A DNA stretch of 64,000 bases. Source: Nitrospira sp. GTDB lineage: Bacteria; Nitrospirota; Nitrospiria; Nitrospirales; Nitrospiraceae. The translations under genes were made by a program, and so were the position numbers. How positions within the stretch are numbered: the first letter of the stretch is position 1; every line of letters begins with the position of its first letter. Shown piece by piece: positions 24,363-33,038 of this stretch. Where the stretch lies: NCBI GenBank assembly GCA_016715825.1, contig JADJXO010000003.1, positions 186,001 to 250,000 on the forward strand, written 5' to 3'. Under the pieces are notes generated by a model. That model had not been told where the DNA came from. It did no database searches and saw only the letters and a list, made by a program, of their open reading frames with translations.

Positions 24363-25268
24363 ATGACAGCCATCCTGGAAGATCCAAAAACCGTCGGTGA
24401 ACTTGTCGCGTGGGCGCGCCGGTCCCTAGATGCGGCTGGAACGGAAAATGTGGCTCAAGAAGCCTTGTGGCTGTTGGCCGCTGCTCTTGAGGTACAGCAT
24501 CATCTATTGGCCAGCCGAACGGAGCAACCAGTGAGCGTTGAGCAGTTAGTGCGAGCGAAAACGCTGGTGTCGAGGCGTGTGGCGCGAGAGCCCATACAGT
24601 ATATTTTGGGAACCCAGGAGTTTTGCGGACTCGACTTTGTCGTGAATGCCTCCGTCTTAATCCCTCGACCGGAAACTGAGCTGTTGGTTCAGGTGGTGCT
24701 CAAGGAGGGAGGGCTGGTAGAAGGTACGACGCTGGTCGATGTAGGAACCGGGTCCGGGTGCATTGCTGTGACACTTGCCACCATCCTCGATGGCGTCCGA
24801 ATTCTCGCAGTAGACTGCTCTGCCGACACGTTGGCGGTTGCAAGAAGCAATGCCATGCAACATGGAGTGGGAGAAAAAATCGAATGGCTCAAGGGAGATC
24901 TCTTGGATCCTCTGCGTGATCGAAACCTGATCGGAGCAGTTGACGTCATTGTCTCGAATCCTCCGTATATCGCTGAAGGAGCATGGGATCAACTCCAACC
25001 CGAAGTACAAAGATTTGAACCGCGAGTAGCCTTGCTTGCCGGGCAGAAAGGGACTGAGTTCCATGAACGATTGTTCCGTACCGGCAAGGAGTTCTTGGCG
25101 CCTGATGGGATGCTGGTGATGGAAATGGGGCAAGGCCAGCTTCCGCTCGTGCAACAGGCAGCAGGTCAGGTCGGCGGCTACACAGGTCTGCAAACCGTTA
25201 AAGACGAGGCCGGTATCGAACGTGTCATGATCGCCCGGCGTGCAGGTTCGGTATCCGGCCATGGATGA
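24363..25268 (+). CDS. prmC: Release-factor glutamine N5-methyltransferase
   Basis: A 301-residue S-adenosylmethionine methyltransferase that modifies the GGQ glutamine of release factors. N-terminal helical recognition domain (about 1-110), then Rossmann motif I VDVGTGSGCIAVTLA and the catalytic NPPYIAEG (motif IV). LIPRPETELLV before the SAM fold is also diagnostic. Overlaps by 8 bases with the murA start (25261), which suggests translational coupling. Confidence 0.93.
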   Translation: MTAILEDPKTVGELVAWARRSLDAAGTENVAQEALWLLAAALEVQHHLLASRTEQPVSVEQLVRAKTLVSRRVAREPIQYILGTQEFCGLDFVVNASVLIPRPETELLVQVVLKEGGLVEGTTLVDVGTGSGCIAVTLATILDGVRILAVDCSADTLAVARSNAMQHGVGEKIEWLKGDLLDPLRDRNLIGAVDVIVSNPPYIAEGAWDQLQPEVQRFEPRVALLAGQKGTEFHERLFRTGKEFLAPDGMLVMEMGQGQLPLVQQAAGQVGGYTGLQTVKDEAGIERVMIARRAGSVSGHG

Positions 25269-26523
25269 GATTCTTATCAATGGCGGAAAGCGGTTATGCG
25301 GAGAAGTCCGCATCAGCGGTGCCAAAAATTCAGCGCTTCCCATCCTAGCCTCGACACTTCTCGGGAGCGGGGAATGTGTCATCACGAATGTTCCAAGGGT
25401 TGTCGATGTATTAACAATGGGAAAGCTTCTGGGAATTCTGGGAGCCAAGGTGTCCCATGAGGGCAATCGCGCGGTCATCCAAACTGGCACGATTCACTGT
25501 ACCGAAGCCCCCTACGATCTAGTCAAGACCATGCGGGCATCCGTATTAGTGTTGGGGCCATTGCTGGCCCGCTGGGGCGAAGCCAAGGTTTCTCTTCCCG
25601 GCGGTTGTGCGATCGGCTCACGGCCCGTCAATCTTCATCTGGCCGGGTTGACCAAGCTGGGAGCCGATATCTCCATAGACCATGGCTATATCACAGCCAA
25701 AGCGACCAGGCTCAGGGGTGGACGCATTTACTGTGATACGCCAACAGTCACCGGGACAGAAAATCTCATGATGGCGGCCACACTTGCCGAAGGGACAACG
25801 GTGCTAGAAAATGCGGCCAAAGAGCCCGAGATCCTGGATCTGGCCGATTTCCTCATCAAGCGTGGTGCAAGAATTCATGGAGCAGGAACGGATGTCATTA
25901 CGGTTGAGGGGGTGCGAGAACTGCATGGCGGAGACCACGAAGTGATCCCGGATCGCATTGAGGCAGGTACCTATCTGGCGGCGGCTGCGATCACGCGGGG
26001 GGATGTGACGGTCACCCACTGCCGACCGAGCCACCTTGAAGCGGTACTGATGAAAATGCGCGAGGCAGGTGCCGAGATTCGGGAGGAGAAAGACGCGGTG
26101 CGCCTCACCATGCCGAACGGCTTGCGAGGAACGGACGTGCGGACCTTACCGTTTCCTGGATTTCCAACCGACATGCAAGCTCAAATGGCTGCGCTGATGA
26201 GTCTCGCCGAAGGCACCAGCGTGGTCACTGAAACAGTTTTTGAAAGTCGGTTCATGCATGTGGAAGAATTGCGACGGATGGGAGCCCATATCCGCGTGGA
26301 AGGTAATCGGCTCGTGGTGACCGGATGTCAGAAGCTCACCGGGGCTCCGGTCATGGCCTCCGATCTGCGAGCGAGCGCCGGTCTGATCGTAGCGGGGTTA
26401 GCGGCAGAGGGGGCCACTCAAGTGCAGCGTGTCTATCATCTTGATCGAGGCTATGAGCGGATTGAAGAAAAGCTCGGGGCGCTCGGGGCCTCTATTCAGC
26501 GTCAGCCGGCCGGAGTCGTTTAG
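25261..26523 (+). CDS. murA: UDP-N-acetylglucosamine 1-carboxyvinyltransferase
   Basis: A 420-residue enzyme of the first committed peptidoglycan step (phosphoenolpyruvate to UDP-GlcNAc). Two inside-out alpha/beta barrel halves are indicated by GGKRLCGEVRISGAKNSALP, the catalytic-loop Cys in LPGGCAIGSRPVN, and PGFPTDMQAQMAALM near the C-terminal half. The Cys makes fosfomycin sensitivity likely (known for the family). ATG at 25261 starts inside prmC. Followed by hisG after 14 bases, so cell-wall and histidine genes appear co-transcribed. Confidence 0.95.
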   Translation: MDEILINGGKRLCGEVRISGAKNSALPILASTLLGSGECVITNVPRVVDVLTMGKLLGILGAKVSHEGNRAVIQTGTIHCTEAPYDLVKTMRASVLVLGPLLARWGEAKVSLPGGCAIGSRPVNLHLAGLTKLGADISIDHGYITAKATRLRGGRIYCDTPTVTGTENLMMAATLAEGTTVLENAAKEPEILDLADFLIKRGARIHGAGTDVITVEGVRELHGGDHEVIPDRIEAGTYLAAAAITRGDVTVTHCRPSHLEAVLMKMREAGAEIREEKDAVRLTMPNGLRGTDVRTLPFPGFPTDMQAQMAALMSLAEGTSVVTETVFESRFMHVEELRRMGAHIRVEGNRLVVTGCQKLTGAPVMASDLRASAGLIVAGLAAEGATQVQRVYHLDRGYERIEEKLGALGASIQRQPAGVV

Positions 26524-26537
26524 TAGGACTATCTCCC

Positions 26538-27233
26538 ATGTTGACGATCGCGCTCTCTAAAGGAAAGCTCATCGACGCCGCGCTCGAACTGTTTCGGCAA
26601 GCCGGCTATAGAATTACCGGACTCTCGGGGGAGAGCCGACGGCTGATCTTCGTCAGTCGCGAAAATGAGATGACCTTCCTTATTGTTCGTCCCAGCGATG
26701 TCCCGACCTATGTGGAGTATGGCGGGGCAGATGCCGGAATCGTCGGGAAGGACGTCTTGATGGAGCAGGAAAGTAACGTATACGAACCATTGGATTTAGG
26801 GTTCGGAGCGTGTAGAATCTCGGTCGCCGCGCGCCAGGGAGAAGACTCGAATGTTCGTCTGTCTTCAAAGGCCCGGATCGCGACAAAATACCCTCGGATC
26901 ACGGAACGGTACTTTAATAAGCGCGGAATTCCAGTCGAGATCATCAAATTATATGGCTCGATTGAGTTGGCCCCGGTCGTGAGATTGGCAGATCGAATTG
27001 TCGATTTGGTCGAAACCGGCGGTACGCTTCAGGCCCATGATTTGGTCGAAGTGGAAGTGATTGCTCAGTCCTCGGCACGGTTCATCGTCAACCGGGCAAG
27101 CTTTCGCCTGAAGCAGGAACCGCTGATGGCGTTGATTCGGAAACTCCGAAGTGCGGTGAAGCGTCAAGGCATTAAATCCGGTAATGGCCGTCCGTTGACG
27201 GCCGGAAGCCGTAAGAAGAAAGTCGCTCGTTGA
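26538..27233 (+). CDS. hisG: ATP phosphoribosyltransferase, short form
   Basis: First enzyme of histidine synthesis, joining ATP and PRPP. Motifs LTIALSKGKLIDAALELF, GGADAGIVGKDVLME, and VDLVETGGTLQAHDL fit HisG. At 231 residues it lacks the C-terminal ACT-like regulatory domain, so it is the short form that works with HisZ. No hisZ is in this window. It carries a basic C-terminal tail (about 20 residues). The stop overlaps the hisD start (TGATG). Confidence 0.92.
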   Translation: MLTIALSKGKLIDAALELFRQAGYRITGLSGESRRLIFVSRENEMTFLIVRPSDVPTYVEYGGADAGIVGKDVLMEQESNVYEPLDLGFGACRISVAARQGEDSNVRLSSKARIATKYPRITERYFNKRGIPVEIIKLYGSIELAPVVRLADRIVDLVETGGTLQAHDLVEVEVIAQSSARFIVNRASFRLKQEPLMALIRKLRSAVKRQGIKSGNGRPLTAGSRKKKVAR

Positions 27234-28516
27234 TGAAAGTTATCACACAAGCAGATCGCAGCTTTCTCCCATCGTTGAAAAAAGCTGCGCTTCGAGGGCG
27301 GACGACCGGGGCTGCGGTAGAGAAAACTGTGCGGACGGTCCTGCAGGCCGTGGAGCGCGGGGGCGATAAAGCGGTTCTGCGCTACACCAAGCAGTTCGAC
27401 AAGATCGTGCTGAAACCTGAAGCGTTGCGCGTGACGTCCGAAGAGATCAAGAACGCCTATTTCCACATCCGAAAAGACGAAGGCGATGCGCTGCGACTCG
27501 CGGCTCAGCGGATTACTTCGTTTCATGAGCGGCAACGGACCAAAACATGGATGTATCAGGACGGAGATGTCACGTTAGGCCAGGTGGTGGGGCCTGTCGA
27601 CTCCGTCGGGGTCTATGTCCCCGGGGGGAAAGCCGTCTACCCCTCATCCGTGCTGATGTGTGCGATTCCAGCCAAGGTTGCAGGTGTCTCTCGAATCGTC
27701 ATGGTTACGCCTCCACAGAAGGACGGAATCAATCCCTATCTGTTGGTCGCGGCCGATATTGCCGGTGTGACGGAGATCTATCGTATCGGCGGCATTCAAG
27801 CTGTGGCGGCACTCGCCTATGGCACGAAGACGATCGACCGCGTCGATAAGATCGTTGGACCTGGCAATATCTATGTCGCAACGGCAAAACGGTTGCTGTA
27901 CGGCACCGTCGGCATCGATATGGTGGCCGGTCCGAGTGAATTATTGGTGGTGGCGGACGGCGATGCAAAACCTGCTCATGTGGCTGCGGACCTGCTCTGC
28001 GAAGCCGAACATGACGAAGACGCCCAAGTATTCCTGGTGACGACCTCTGAACGTTTGGCGAAGGATGTGTCCAAGCTGATTGAGAGTCAGTTGAAGGGAC
28101 TCCAAAGAGAAAAGATCGCGTCGAAATCGATCGCTCGTCATGCCATGGCCTTCGTCGTCCCTACGTTGGATGAGGCCATCGCGGTGGCCAACGAAATCGC
28201 AGCGGAGCATCTGACACTTTCGGTGGACAACCCATTTGATTATCTGGAAAAGATTCGTCACGCTGGAGCCCTTTTTTTGGGGCGCTATACGCCGCCTTCA
28301 GTGGCGGATTATATCGCGGGGCCGAATCATGTTTTGCCCACGGGAGGAACGGCCCGGTTCTTTTCCCCGCTCTCCGTGAACGACTATGTGAAAGTCAGCA
28401 ACATCGTACACTACACGAAACAGGAGTTGGCGAAGGTGAAAGACCCGCTGGTTCGCCTCGCGCAGATCGAAGGCTTCGATGCGCACGCCAAATCGGCCCA
28501 GAGCAGATTCTCATGA
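27233..28516 (+). CDS. hisD: Histidinol dehydrogenase
   Basis: A 427-residue zinc enzyme that oxidises L-histidinol to histidine in two NAD-dependent steps. Visible: PGGKAVYPSSVLMCAIPAKVAGV, VGPGNIYVATAKR, CEAEHDEDAQVFL and GPNHVLPTGGTARF with metal and catalytic residues (Glu/His pairs). The ATG at 27233 overlaps the hisG stop; the stop overlaps the hisB start (ATGA). Core member of the his run. Confidence 0.95.
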   Translation: MKVITQADRSFLPSLKKAALRGRTTGAAVEKTVRTVLQAVERGGDKAVLRYTKQFDKIVLKPEALRVTSEEIKNAYFHIRKDEGDALRLAAQRITSFHERQRTKTWMYQDGDVTLGQVVGPVDSVGVYVPGGKAVYPSSVLMCAIPAKVAGVSRIVMVTPPQKDGINPYLLVAADIAGVTEIYRIGGIQAVAALAYGTKTIDRVDKIVGPGNIYVATAKRLLYGTVGIDMVAGPSELLVVADGDAKPAHVAADLLCEAEHDEDAQVFLVTTSERLAKDVSKLIESQLKGLQREKIASKSIARHAMAFVVPTLDEAIAVANEIAAEHLTLSVDNPFDYLEKIRHAGALFLGRYTPPSVADYIAGPNHVLPTGGTARFFSPLSVNDYVKVSNIVHYTKQELAKVKDPLVRLAQIEGFDAHAKSAQSRFS

Positions 28517-29121
28517 AGAAGAACGGGTCTGCCTCACGTCGGGCGAATATTCACCGAGCGACGAAAGAAACCGATATCCGTGTCGAGTGGACCTTGGACG
28601 GCAGTGGAAAGAGCAAGATCGACACCGGCATCCGTTTCTTCGACCATATGCTGGAACTTCTTGCGAAGCACGGGTTCTTCGATCTCATCGTGCAGGCTAA
28701 AGGTGACCTCGACATCGACGAGCATCACACTGTGGAGGACGTCGGGATCGTGATGGGCAAGGCGCTGCATCAGGCCTTGGGGGAAAAAGCCGGCATCAAG
28801 CGATTTGGGTTTGCCTCTGCGCCGCTGGATGAAACGTTGGCACAAGTCACCGTCGATCTCAGCGGGCGCCCCTTTCTTGTCTACAACGTCGCCTTGCCTG
28901 ACCGGAAGATCAAAGCCTTCGATCTTGGCCTGTTCGAAGACTTCTTCCAAGCCTTCGTGACCCACGGCGGCCTCAATCTGCACGTCAATCTCATGTACGG
29001 CCGCAACCCTCACCACATCATGGAAGCCATCTTCAAGGCTCTTGCCAAGGCCCTCGATCAAGCAACGATGCTGGAAGATCGGCTGGCCGGACAAGTCCTC
29101 TCGACGAAGGGGACGTTGTAA
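28513..29121 (+). CDS. hisB: Imidazoleglycerol-phosphate dehydratase
   Basis: A 202-residue monofunctional dehydratase (no histidinol-phosphatase domain). Manganese-binding histidine motifs: GIRFFDHMLELLAKHGFFD, DEHHTVEDVGI and, towards the end, NPHHIMEAIFKALAKAL. It acts in the sixth step of histidine synthesis. It is followed not by hisH but by an opposite-strand toxin-antitoxin pair; hisH resumes about 1 kb later. Confidence 0.95.
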   Translation: MKKNGSASRRANIHRATKETDIRVEWTLDGSGKSKIDTGIRFFDHMLELLAKHGFFDLIVQAKGDLDIDEHHTVEDVGIVMGKALHQALGEKAGIKRFGFASAPLDETLAQVTVDLSGRPFLVYNVALPDRKIKAFDLGLFEDFFQAFVTHGGLNLHVNLMYGRNPHHIMEAIFKALAKALDQATMLEDRLAGQVLSTKGTL

Positions 29122-29218
29122 GCGTTTCGCGGGGTCTATCAACTGCTCCGCTCACCCTTGATTAAATGTCATCATTGAGGGGGTCTGTCAGGCCTTGCGA
29201 TCACGCATCAGGCCAATA

Positions 29219-29632
29219 TTAAGCGCAGGCTTTCACGATCGTCGAGGAGAATGTGCAGAAGTCGTCCAGTTGCTTGGTGATAATGGCATGGACCACGTCC
29301 AAGTTCAGGCGAGCATATTCGTGAATAGCCACGTTGCGGAACCCCACCACCCGCTGCATGCGCTGAGCCAGGTCAGCCGGAAGAATTCCACCAGTTTGCA
29401 GTAGAGAGAAGGCATCGCGGCTGTCCTGCGGTACGCCGAGCTTCCGTTGACTGACCACGTACATGGCAAGATCGATGGACGTTTCACAGGCGCGCTGAAG
29501 ATTAAGAATGATGGCATCCTGTTTAGTCTGATTGGCGACCAGGTTCTGTGTGTCTCCTGCGCATTCCTCTCGGATGCGCTGAAGGCATCGTTCGATGCTG
29601 GCGGATTTGTTCAGGACTACGTCGTTAGCCAT
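29219..29632 (-). CDS. hepT: HepT-type toxin (DUF86 RNase, HEPN)
   Basis: A 137-residue HEPN-fold protein. The signature R-x4-H-x-Y is present as RNVAIHEY (about 98-105), the RNase active site that MntA-type antitoxins modify by AMP transfer to the Tyr. The helical regions IERCLQRIREEC and AIILNLQRACETSIDLA are typical of the fold. Overlaps the mntA stop by 8 bases on the same strand. Toxin-antitoxin modules of this type are mobile; it stands between hisB and hisH, against the direction of the operon. Confidence 0.85.
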   Translation of the reverse strand: MANDVVLNKSASIERCLQRIREECAGDTQNLVANQTKQDAIILNLQRACETSIDLAMYVVSQRKLGVPQDSRDAFSLLQTGGILPADLAQRMQRVVGFRNVAIHEYARLNLDVVHAIITKQLDDFCTFSSTIVKACA

Positions 29633-30020
29633 ACACCCGCCCCCTGTTTGTAATCCCCTTCAGGATCTCTCCGCGCTCTTCATTGAGCCTGGCATAGTCC
29701 GAGTAGGCGTACATTTCAAACTCTCGACGGGCTTGCTCATCCTGACTAGCTAAACAGGTGCCGGTGGAGAGGATCTGCATCCGCATGACCGTTGATGCCA
29801 AGCGAAGATCAACGAGGTCAATGTCACGATGCAATTGGATCGCCAAATCCTGGGCCAATTCAAATCGGCTCAGTTCCGGTAAGGCTTCATGCGTGAGAAT
29901 GGCGAGAGCAATGTCACTATCAGGTCGAACGGCACCACGTTCTGCTGAGCCAAATCGATATAAGGCGATGAGGCGCGGGACGGTCTTTTTGATGTATGCG
30001 GTCAATGATGAGTCGTTCAT
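29625..30020 (-). CDS. mntA: MntA-type nucleotidyltransferase antitoxin
   Basis: A 131-residue protein of the minimal nucleotidyltransferase family. The G-S then D-x-D catalytic pattern is seen in YRFGSAERGAVRPDSDIALA (two Asp on one strand), with a third Asp in IDLVDLRL. MntA antitoxins neutralise HepT by adding AMP to its RNase tyrosine (established for characterised pairs). A minus-strand promoter of its own is predicted about 28 bases upstream of the ATG, so the pair is expressed independently of the his genes. Confidence 0.85.
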   Translation of the reverse strand: MNDSSLTAYIKKTVPRLIALYRFGSAERGAVRPDSDIALAILTHEALPELSRFELAQDLAIQLHRDIDLVDLRLASTVMRMQILSTGTCLASQDEQARREFEMYAYSDYARLNEERGEILKGITNRGRVYG

Positions 30021-30047
30021 AGCTGCTGATCGTGTTTTGATTGGGTC

Positions 30048-30076
30048 AGGCTACTGGTTCACTCCCATCCTGTCAA
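30048..30076 (-). promoter_or_regulatory. Putative promoter of the mntA-hepT pair
   Basis: Minus strand TTGACA (30071-30076), 17-nt spacer, TAGCCT (30048-30053). The -35 is perfect, the -10 weak, as would suit a self-limited module. Predicted leader of about 20 nt. Confidence 0.4.
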
Positions 30077-30168
30077 TCGAAAGCCCAGGACTCATGCTGT
30101 GAAGATTGCCAGTGGCACGAAGTGTCCAGTTGCGGTATTGTTACGACTTTCTAAGTGCGGACGGCTGT

Positions 30169-30777
30169 ATGATTGCCATCATTGATTACGGAATGGGCAA
30201 CCTGCGCAGTGTCTCCAAGGCCTTTGAGGCAGTGGGACACCAGGCGATCGTGACACGCGATGCCACATCGATTCGAAACGCCAGCCATGTGGTGTTGCCG
30301 GGTGTGGGGGCGTTCGGGGACTGCATGGCAAATGTGAAGCAGTATGGATTGATTGAATCCATCCAGGTCGCGATTCAATCAGGCAAGCCGTTCCTGGGCA
30401 TCTGTCTCGGGTTGCAGCTGCTGTTTACGGAAAGTGAAGAATTCGGCAGGCACGAAGGACTCGATATTTTCCCGGGAAAGGTGCGAGCCTTTTCGAAAGA
30501 TCACGCGTTAAAGGTTCCTCACATGGGGTGGAATCAAGCGAGCATCCAAAAGCCTTGTCCGTTGTTTGAGGGTATTGCTGATGGCGCCAATTGGTACTTC
30601 GTCCACTCATTTTTTGTGGATCCTGATGACCAGCAGATCACAGCCACGACAACGACATACGGCATATCGTTCACCTCCAGTATCTGGAAAGACAATGTGG
30701 TGGCTTGCCAGTTCCATCCGGAGAAGAGCCAGGCCGCCGGGCTGCGATTGATCAAGAATTTCGGAGCATGGAAGTGA
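30169..30777 (+). CDS. hisH: Imidazole glycerol phosphate synthase, glutaminase subunit
   Basis: A 202-residue class I glutamine amidotransferase supplying ammonia to HisF. Nucleophile Cys in FLGICLGLQLLF, His and Glu of the triad in FHPEKSQ, and the opening IAIIDYGMGNLRS are diagnostic. The ATG at 30169 is chosen from this N-terminus. Upstream ribosome site is weak, and the toxin pair separates it from hisB, so its transcription may depend on read-through or an unrecognised promoter in the 148-base gap. Confidence 0.94.
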   Translation: MIAIIDYGMGNLRSVSKAFEAVGHQAIVTRDATSIRNASHVVLPGVGAFGDCMANVKQYGLIESIQVAIQSGKPFLGICLGLQLLFTESEEFGRHEGLDIFPGKVRAFSKDHALKVPHMGWNQASIQKPCPLFEGIADGANWYFVHSFFVDPDDQQITATTTTYGISFTSSIWKDNVVACQFHPEKSQAAGLRLIKNFGAWK

Positions 30778-30788
30778 GAAGGCATCAC

Positions 30789-31514
30789 ATGCGAGTGTGC
30801 AAGGTATGGACGCTCAGCGTTGTTGCTGCGGTCAGCATTGCGACGGGCTGCAGCGGGGCCAAAGTGGTGACAAAGTCGGCCCCTGATCTCTCCCGATACC
30901 AAATTCGCTCCATCGCCCTCTTGCCGTTTACATCGATTGCGACACCTCAAGCTCCAGACCAGGATGACTTCTTTCTTCCCGTTCCTGACAGTGTCCGTCG
31001 GTCCGCTATCTCTATGGGGGTTCCGCCTGAAGCGGACTCTTTGCCAAAGAAGACTCTGGCGGTCCCAGGCTATGCGGCGGAGAAAGTGACAGAGTTGTTC
31101 TGGGGGCGCCTTCAAGATTGGAACGGCGTTCGTGTCGTAGCTCCTGGTGAATCAGCTCGAGGCACGTTGGGAAATAGTGAAGGACTGGGAAAGACGCCGG
31201 AACAAGCCGCTGCTCAAGCCGCCAAGCGACTGAATGTGGATGCCGCATTGCTGGGGCTTGTCTCGGCGTACCGGGAGCGCGTCGGGAGTCGACTGGGAGC
31301 CGACCCTCCGGCCTCTGTCGGCTTCCAAATCAGTGTGGTAGCGGCCGATGGGCAAGTGCTGTGGGTCGGGAGGTATTATGAACGGCAGCGGCCTATGACC
31401 GAAGACCTGATTGGGTTTTTGCAACGATGGGCGTTTGTGACAGCGGGGGAACTGGCAGAATACGGAGTTGAGGAAGTGTTGAAGGAGTTTCCGTTCGGAA
31501 AAGGAGCGCAATAA
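30789..31514 (+). CDS. Lipoprotein of unknown function
   Basis: A 241-residue protein with a lipoprotein signal (VWTLSVVAAVSIATGCSG, lipobox ending at Cys about 20). The mature part opens with RSIALLPFTSI, a strand seen at the start of CsgG/TolB-like and GNA1162-like lipoproteins that scaffold envelope complexes, and has AAAQAAKRLNVDAALLGLVSAYRERVG, typical of such domains. Function unknown. It is co-directional with and 11 bases after hisH and one base before hisA, so it is embedded in the histidine operon. The ATG at 30789 matches the signal peptide; an ATG seven codons upstream is possible. Confidence 0.75.
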   Translation: MRVCKVWTLSVVAAVSIATGCSGAKVVTKSAPDLSRYQIRSIALLPFTSIATPQAPDQDDFFLPVPDSVRRSAISMGVPPEADSLPKKTLAVPGYAAEKVTELFWGRLQDWNGVRVVAPGESARGTLGNSEGLGKTPEQAAAQAAKRLNVDAALLGLVSAYRERVGSRLGADPPASVGFQISVVAADGQVLWVGRYYERQRPMTEDLIGFLQRWAFVTAGELAEYGVEEVLKEFPFGKGAQ

Positions 31515-31515
31515 C

Positions 31516-32265
31516 GTGCGAGTCATTCCTGCCATCGATGTAAAGGATGGGCGCTGTGTCAGACTGCGCCAGGGCGATATGGCTGCCGAAACGATCTATG
31601 CTGACGATGTGACGGAGGTCGCGCGGAAGTGGGAACAGAGTGGAGCCAGTCTGATCCATGTTGTGGATCTGAACGGAGCCGTCGACGGGGAGCCCAAGAA
31701 TTTGTCGCAGATCCAGTCCATCCTCAGATCGGTCGACGTCTCGATTCAGGTTGGTGGGGGTATCAGGAGTCTCGAAACGGTTCGGCAGTATCTGAACGCC
31801 GGTGTCTCGCGTGTGGTGCTTGGCACTGCCGCCCTCACGAACCGGACGATACTCGAAGAAGCATGCCGAGAATTTCCCCATCGAATCCTTCTGGGGCTGG
31901 ATGCGCGGGATGGGCGAGTGGCTGTCAAAGGCTGGACATCGGTATCGGAGGTCAAAGCGATCGACCTTCTGAAAGAGCTCTCGGGCTGTGCCATTGGGGC
32001 GGTGATTTACACCGACATTGCGCGAGACGGGATGCTCAGTGGGCCGAACCTGTCGGCCCTAAAGGGGATTGTGGATTGTTCGCCATTTCCGGTGATTGCT
32101 TCCGGAGGGATTACCAGTCTAGAGGACTTACGAGCGGTGCAATCGCTCGGCCCTCAGATCGAAGGAGCGATTGTCGGGAAAGCGTTGTACGACGGAAAAT
32201 TGGATTATCCGACGGCTATGGCCGCTCTAGGGACTCATTCTACCCAAGCACATCATGCTAACTAA
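31516..32265 (+). CDS. hisA: Phosphoribosylformimino-AICAR ribonucleotide isomerase
   Basis: A 249-residue (beta/alpha)8 barrel. RVIPAIDVKDGRCVRLRQGD, with the catalytic Asp in AIDVKDG, and the second-half Asp in IYTDIARDGML are HisA landmarks, together with VGGGIRSLE and ASGGITSLED phosphate-binding loops. GTG start at 31516, right after the lipoprotein stop. Overlaps hisF by 11 bases. Confidence 0.95.
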   Translation: MRVIPAIDVKDGRCVRLRQGDMAAETIYADDVTEVARKWEQSGASLIHVVDLNGAVDGEPKNLSQIQSILRSVDVSIQVGGGIRSLETVRQYLNAGVSRVVLGTAALTNRTILEEACREFPHRILLGLDARDGRVAVKGWTSVSEVKAIDLLKELSGCAIGAVIYTDIARDGMLSGPNLSALKGIVDCSPFPVIASGGITSLEDLRAVQSLGPQIEGAIVGKALYDGKLDYPTAMAALGTHSTQAHHAN

Positions 32266-33034
32266 ACGGATCATTCCCTGTCTGGATGTCAAAGAAGGGC
32301 GTGTGGTCAAAGGGGTCAGCTTCGTCAATCTCCGCGATGCCGGTGATCCGGTTGAAGCGGCGGTAGGGTATGATCGTGAAGGAGCGGATGAACTGTGTTT
32401 TCTCGATATCACCGCCTCGCATGAAAACCGAAAAACGATCATTGATGTGGTCGAGCGGACGGCTGCCCGAGTCTTCATGCCGGTGACCGTTGGCGGCGGC
32501 GTCGGGGCGCTCGACGATATTCGAGCCCTGTTGAACGCCGGAGCCGATAAAGTGAGCATCAATACAGCCGCTGTCCGACGGCCTGAGTTCGTCAAGGAGG
32601 CCGCACAACGATTCGGCACACAATGTATCGTCGTGGCGATCGATGCCAAACGCACAACAGCGGGCCGCTGGGAAGTCTTCACGCATGGCGGACGTACGGC
32701 CACCGGAATCGAGGTCATCGAATGGGCTGTACGGATGGAACAGTACGGCGCCGGGGAGATCTTATTGACCAGCATGGACCAAGATGGCCGGCAGACGGGA
32801 TACGACCTGGATCTCAACGCAACTGTGTCGGGGGCCTTGTCGATTCCGGTGATCGCGTCGGGTGGAGTCGGAACCCTGGAGCATCTCTATGATGGTTTTA
32901 TGAAGGGGAAGGCGGATGCGGTCCTAGCTGCGTCCATTTTCCACTTTCGGACCTATACGATCGCCCAGGCCAAGTCGTATTTGCGGGAACGCGGTGTACC
33001 GGTCCGAATGGATGTGCTTTCTGGGGTTGCGTGA
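32255..33034 (+). CDS. hisF: Imidazole glycerol phosphate synthase, cyclase subunit
   Basis: A 259-residue barrel that closes the imidazole ring using ammonia from HisH. LTKRIIPCLDVKEGRVVKGVSFVNLRDAGDPVE is the standard opening with the first catalytic Asp; LLTSMDQDGRQTGYD carries the second. VGGGVGALDDI and ASGGVGTLEHL are phosphate loops. ATG lies within hisA; hisIE follows with a 4-base gap to its GTG. Confidence 0.96.
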   Translation: MLTKRIIPCLDVKEGRVVKGVSFVNLRDAGDPVEAAVGYDREGADELCFLDITASHENRKTIIDVVERTAARVFMPVTVGGGVGALDDIRALLNAGADKVSINTAAVRRPEFVKEAAQRFGTQCIVVAIDAKRTTAGRWEVFTHGGRTATGIEVIEWAVRMEQYGAGEILLTSMDQDGRQTGYDLDLNATVSGALSIPVIASGGVGTLEHLYDGFMKGKADAVLAASIFHFRTYTIAQAKSYLRERGVPVRMDVLSGVA

Positions 33035-33038
33035 CACG

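Noticed and set aside
24657..25490. 277-codon minus-strand frame opposite prmC and murA
   Set aside because: Both plus-strand genes are certain; the reverse frame shows no domain and spans a gene boundary.
28534..29142. 202-codon minus-strand frame opposite hisB
   Set aside because: Exact shadow of hisB; no ribosome site or domain.
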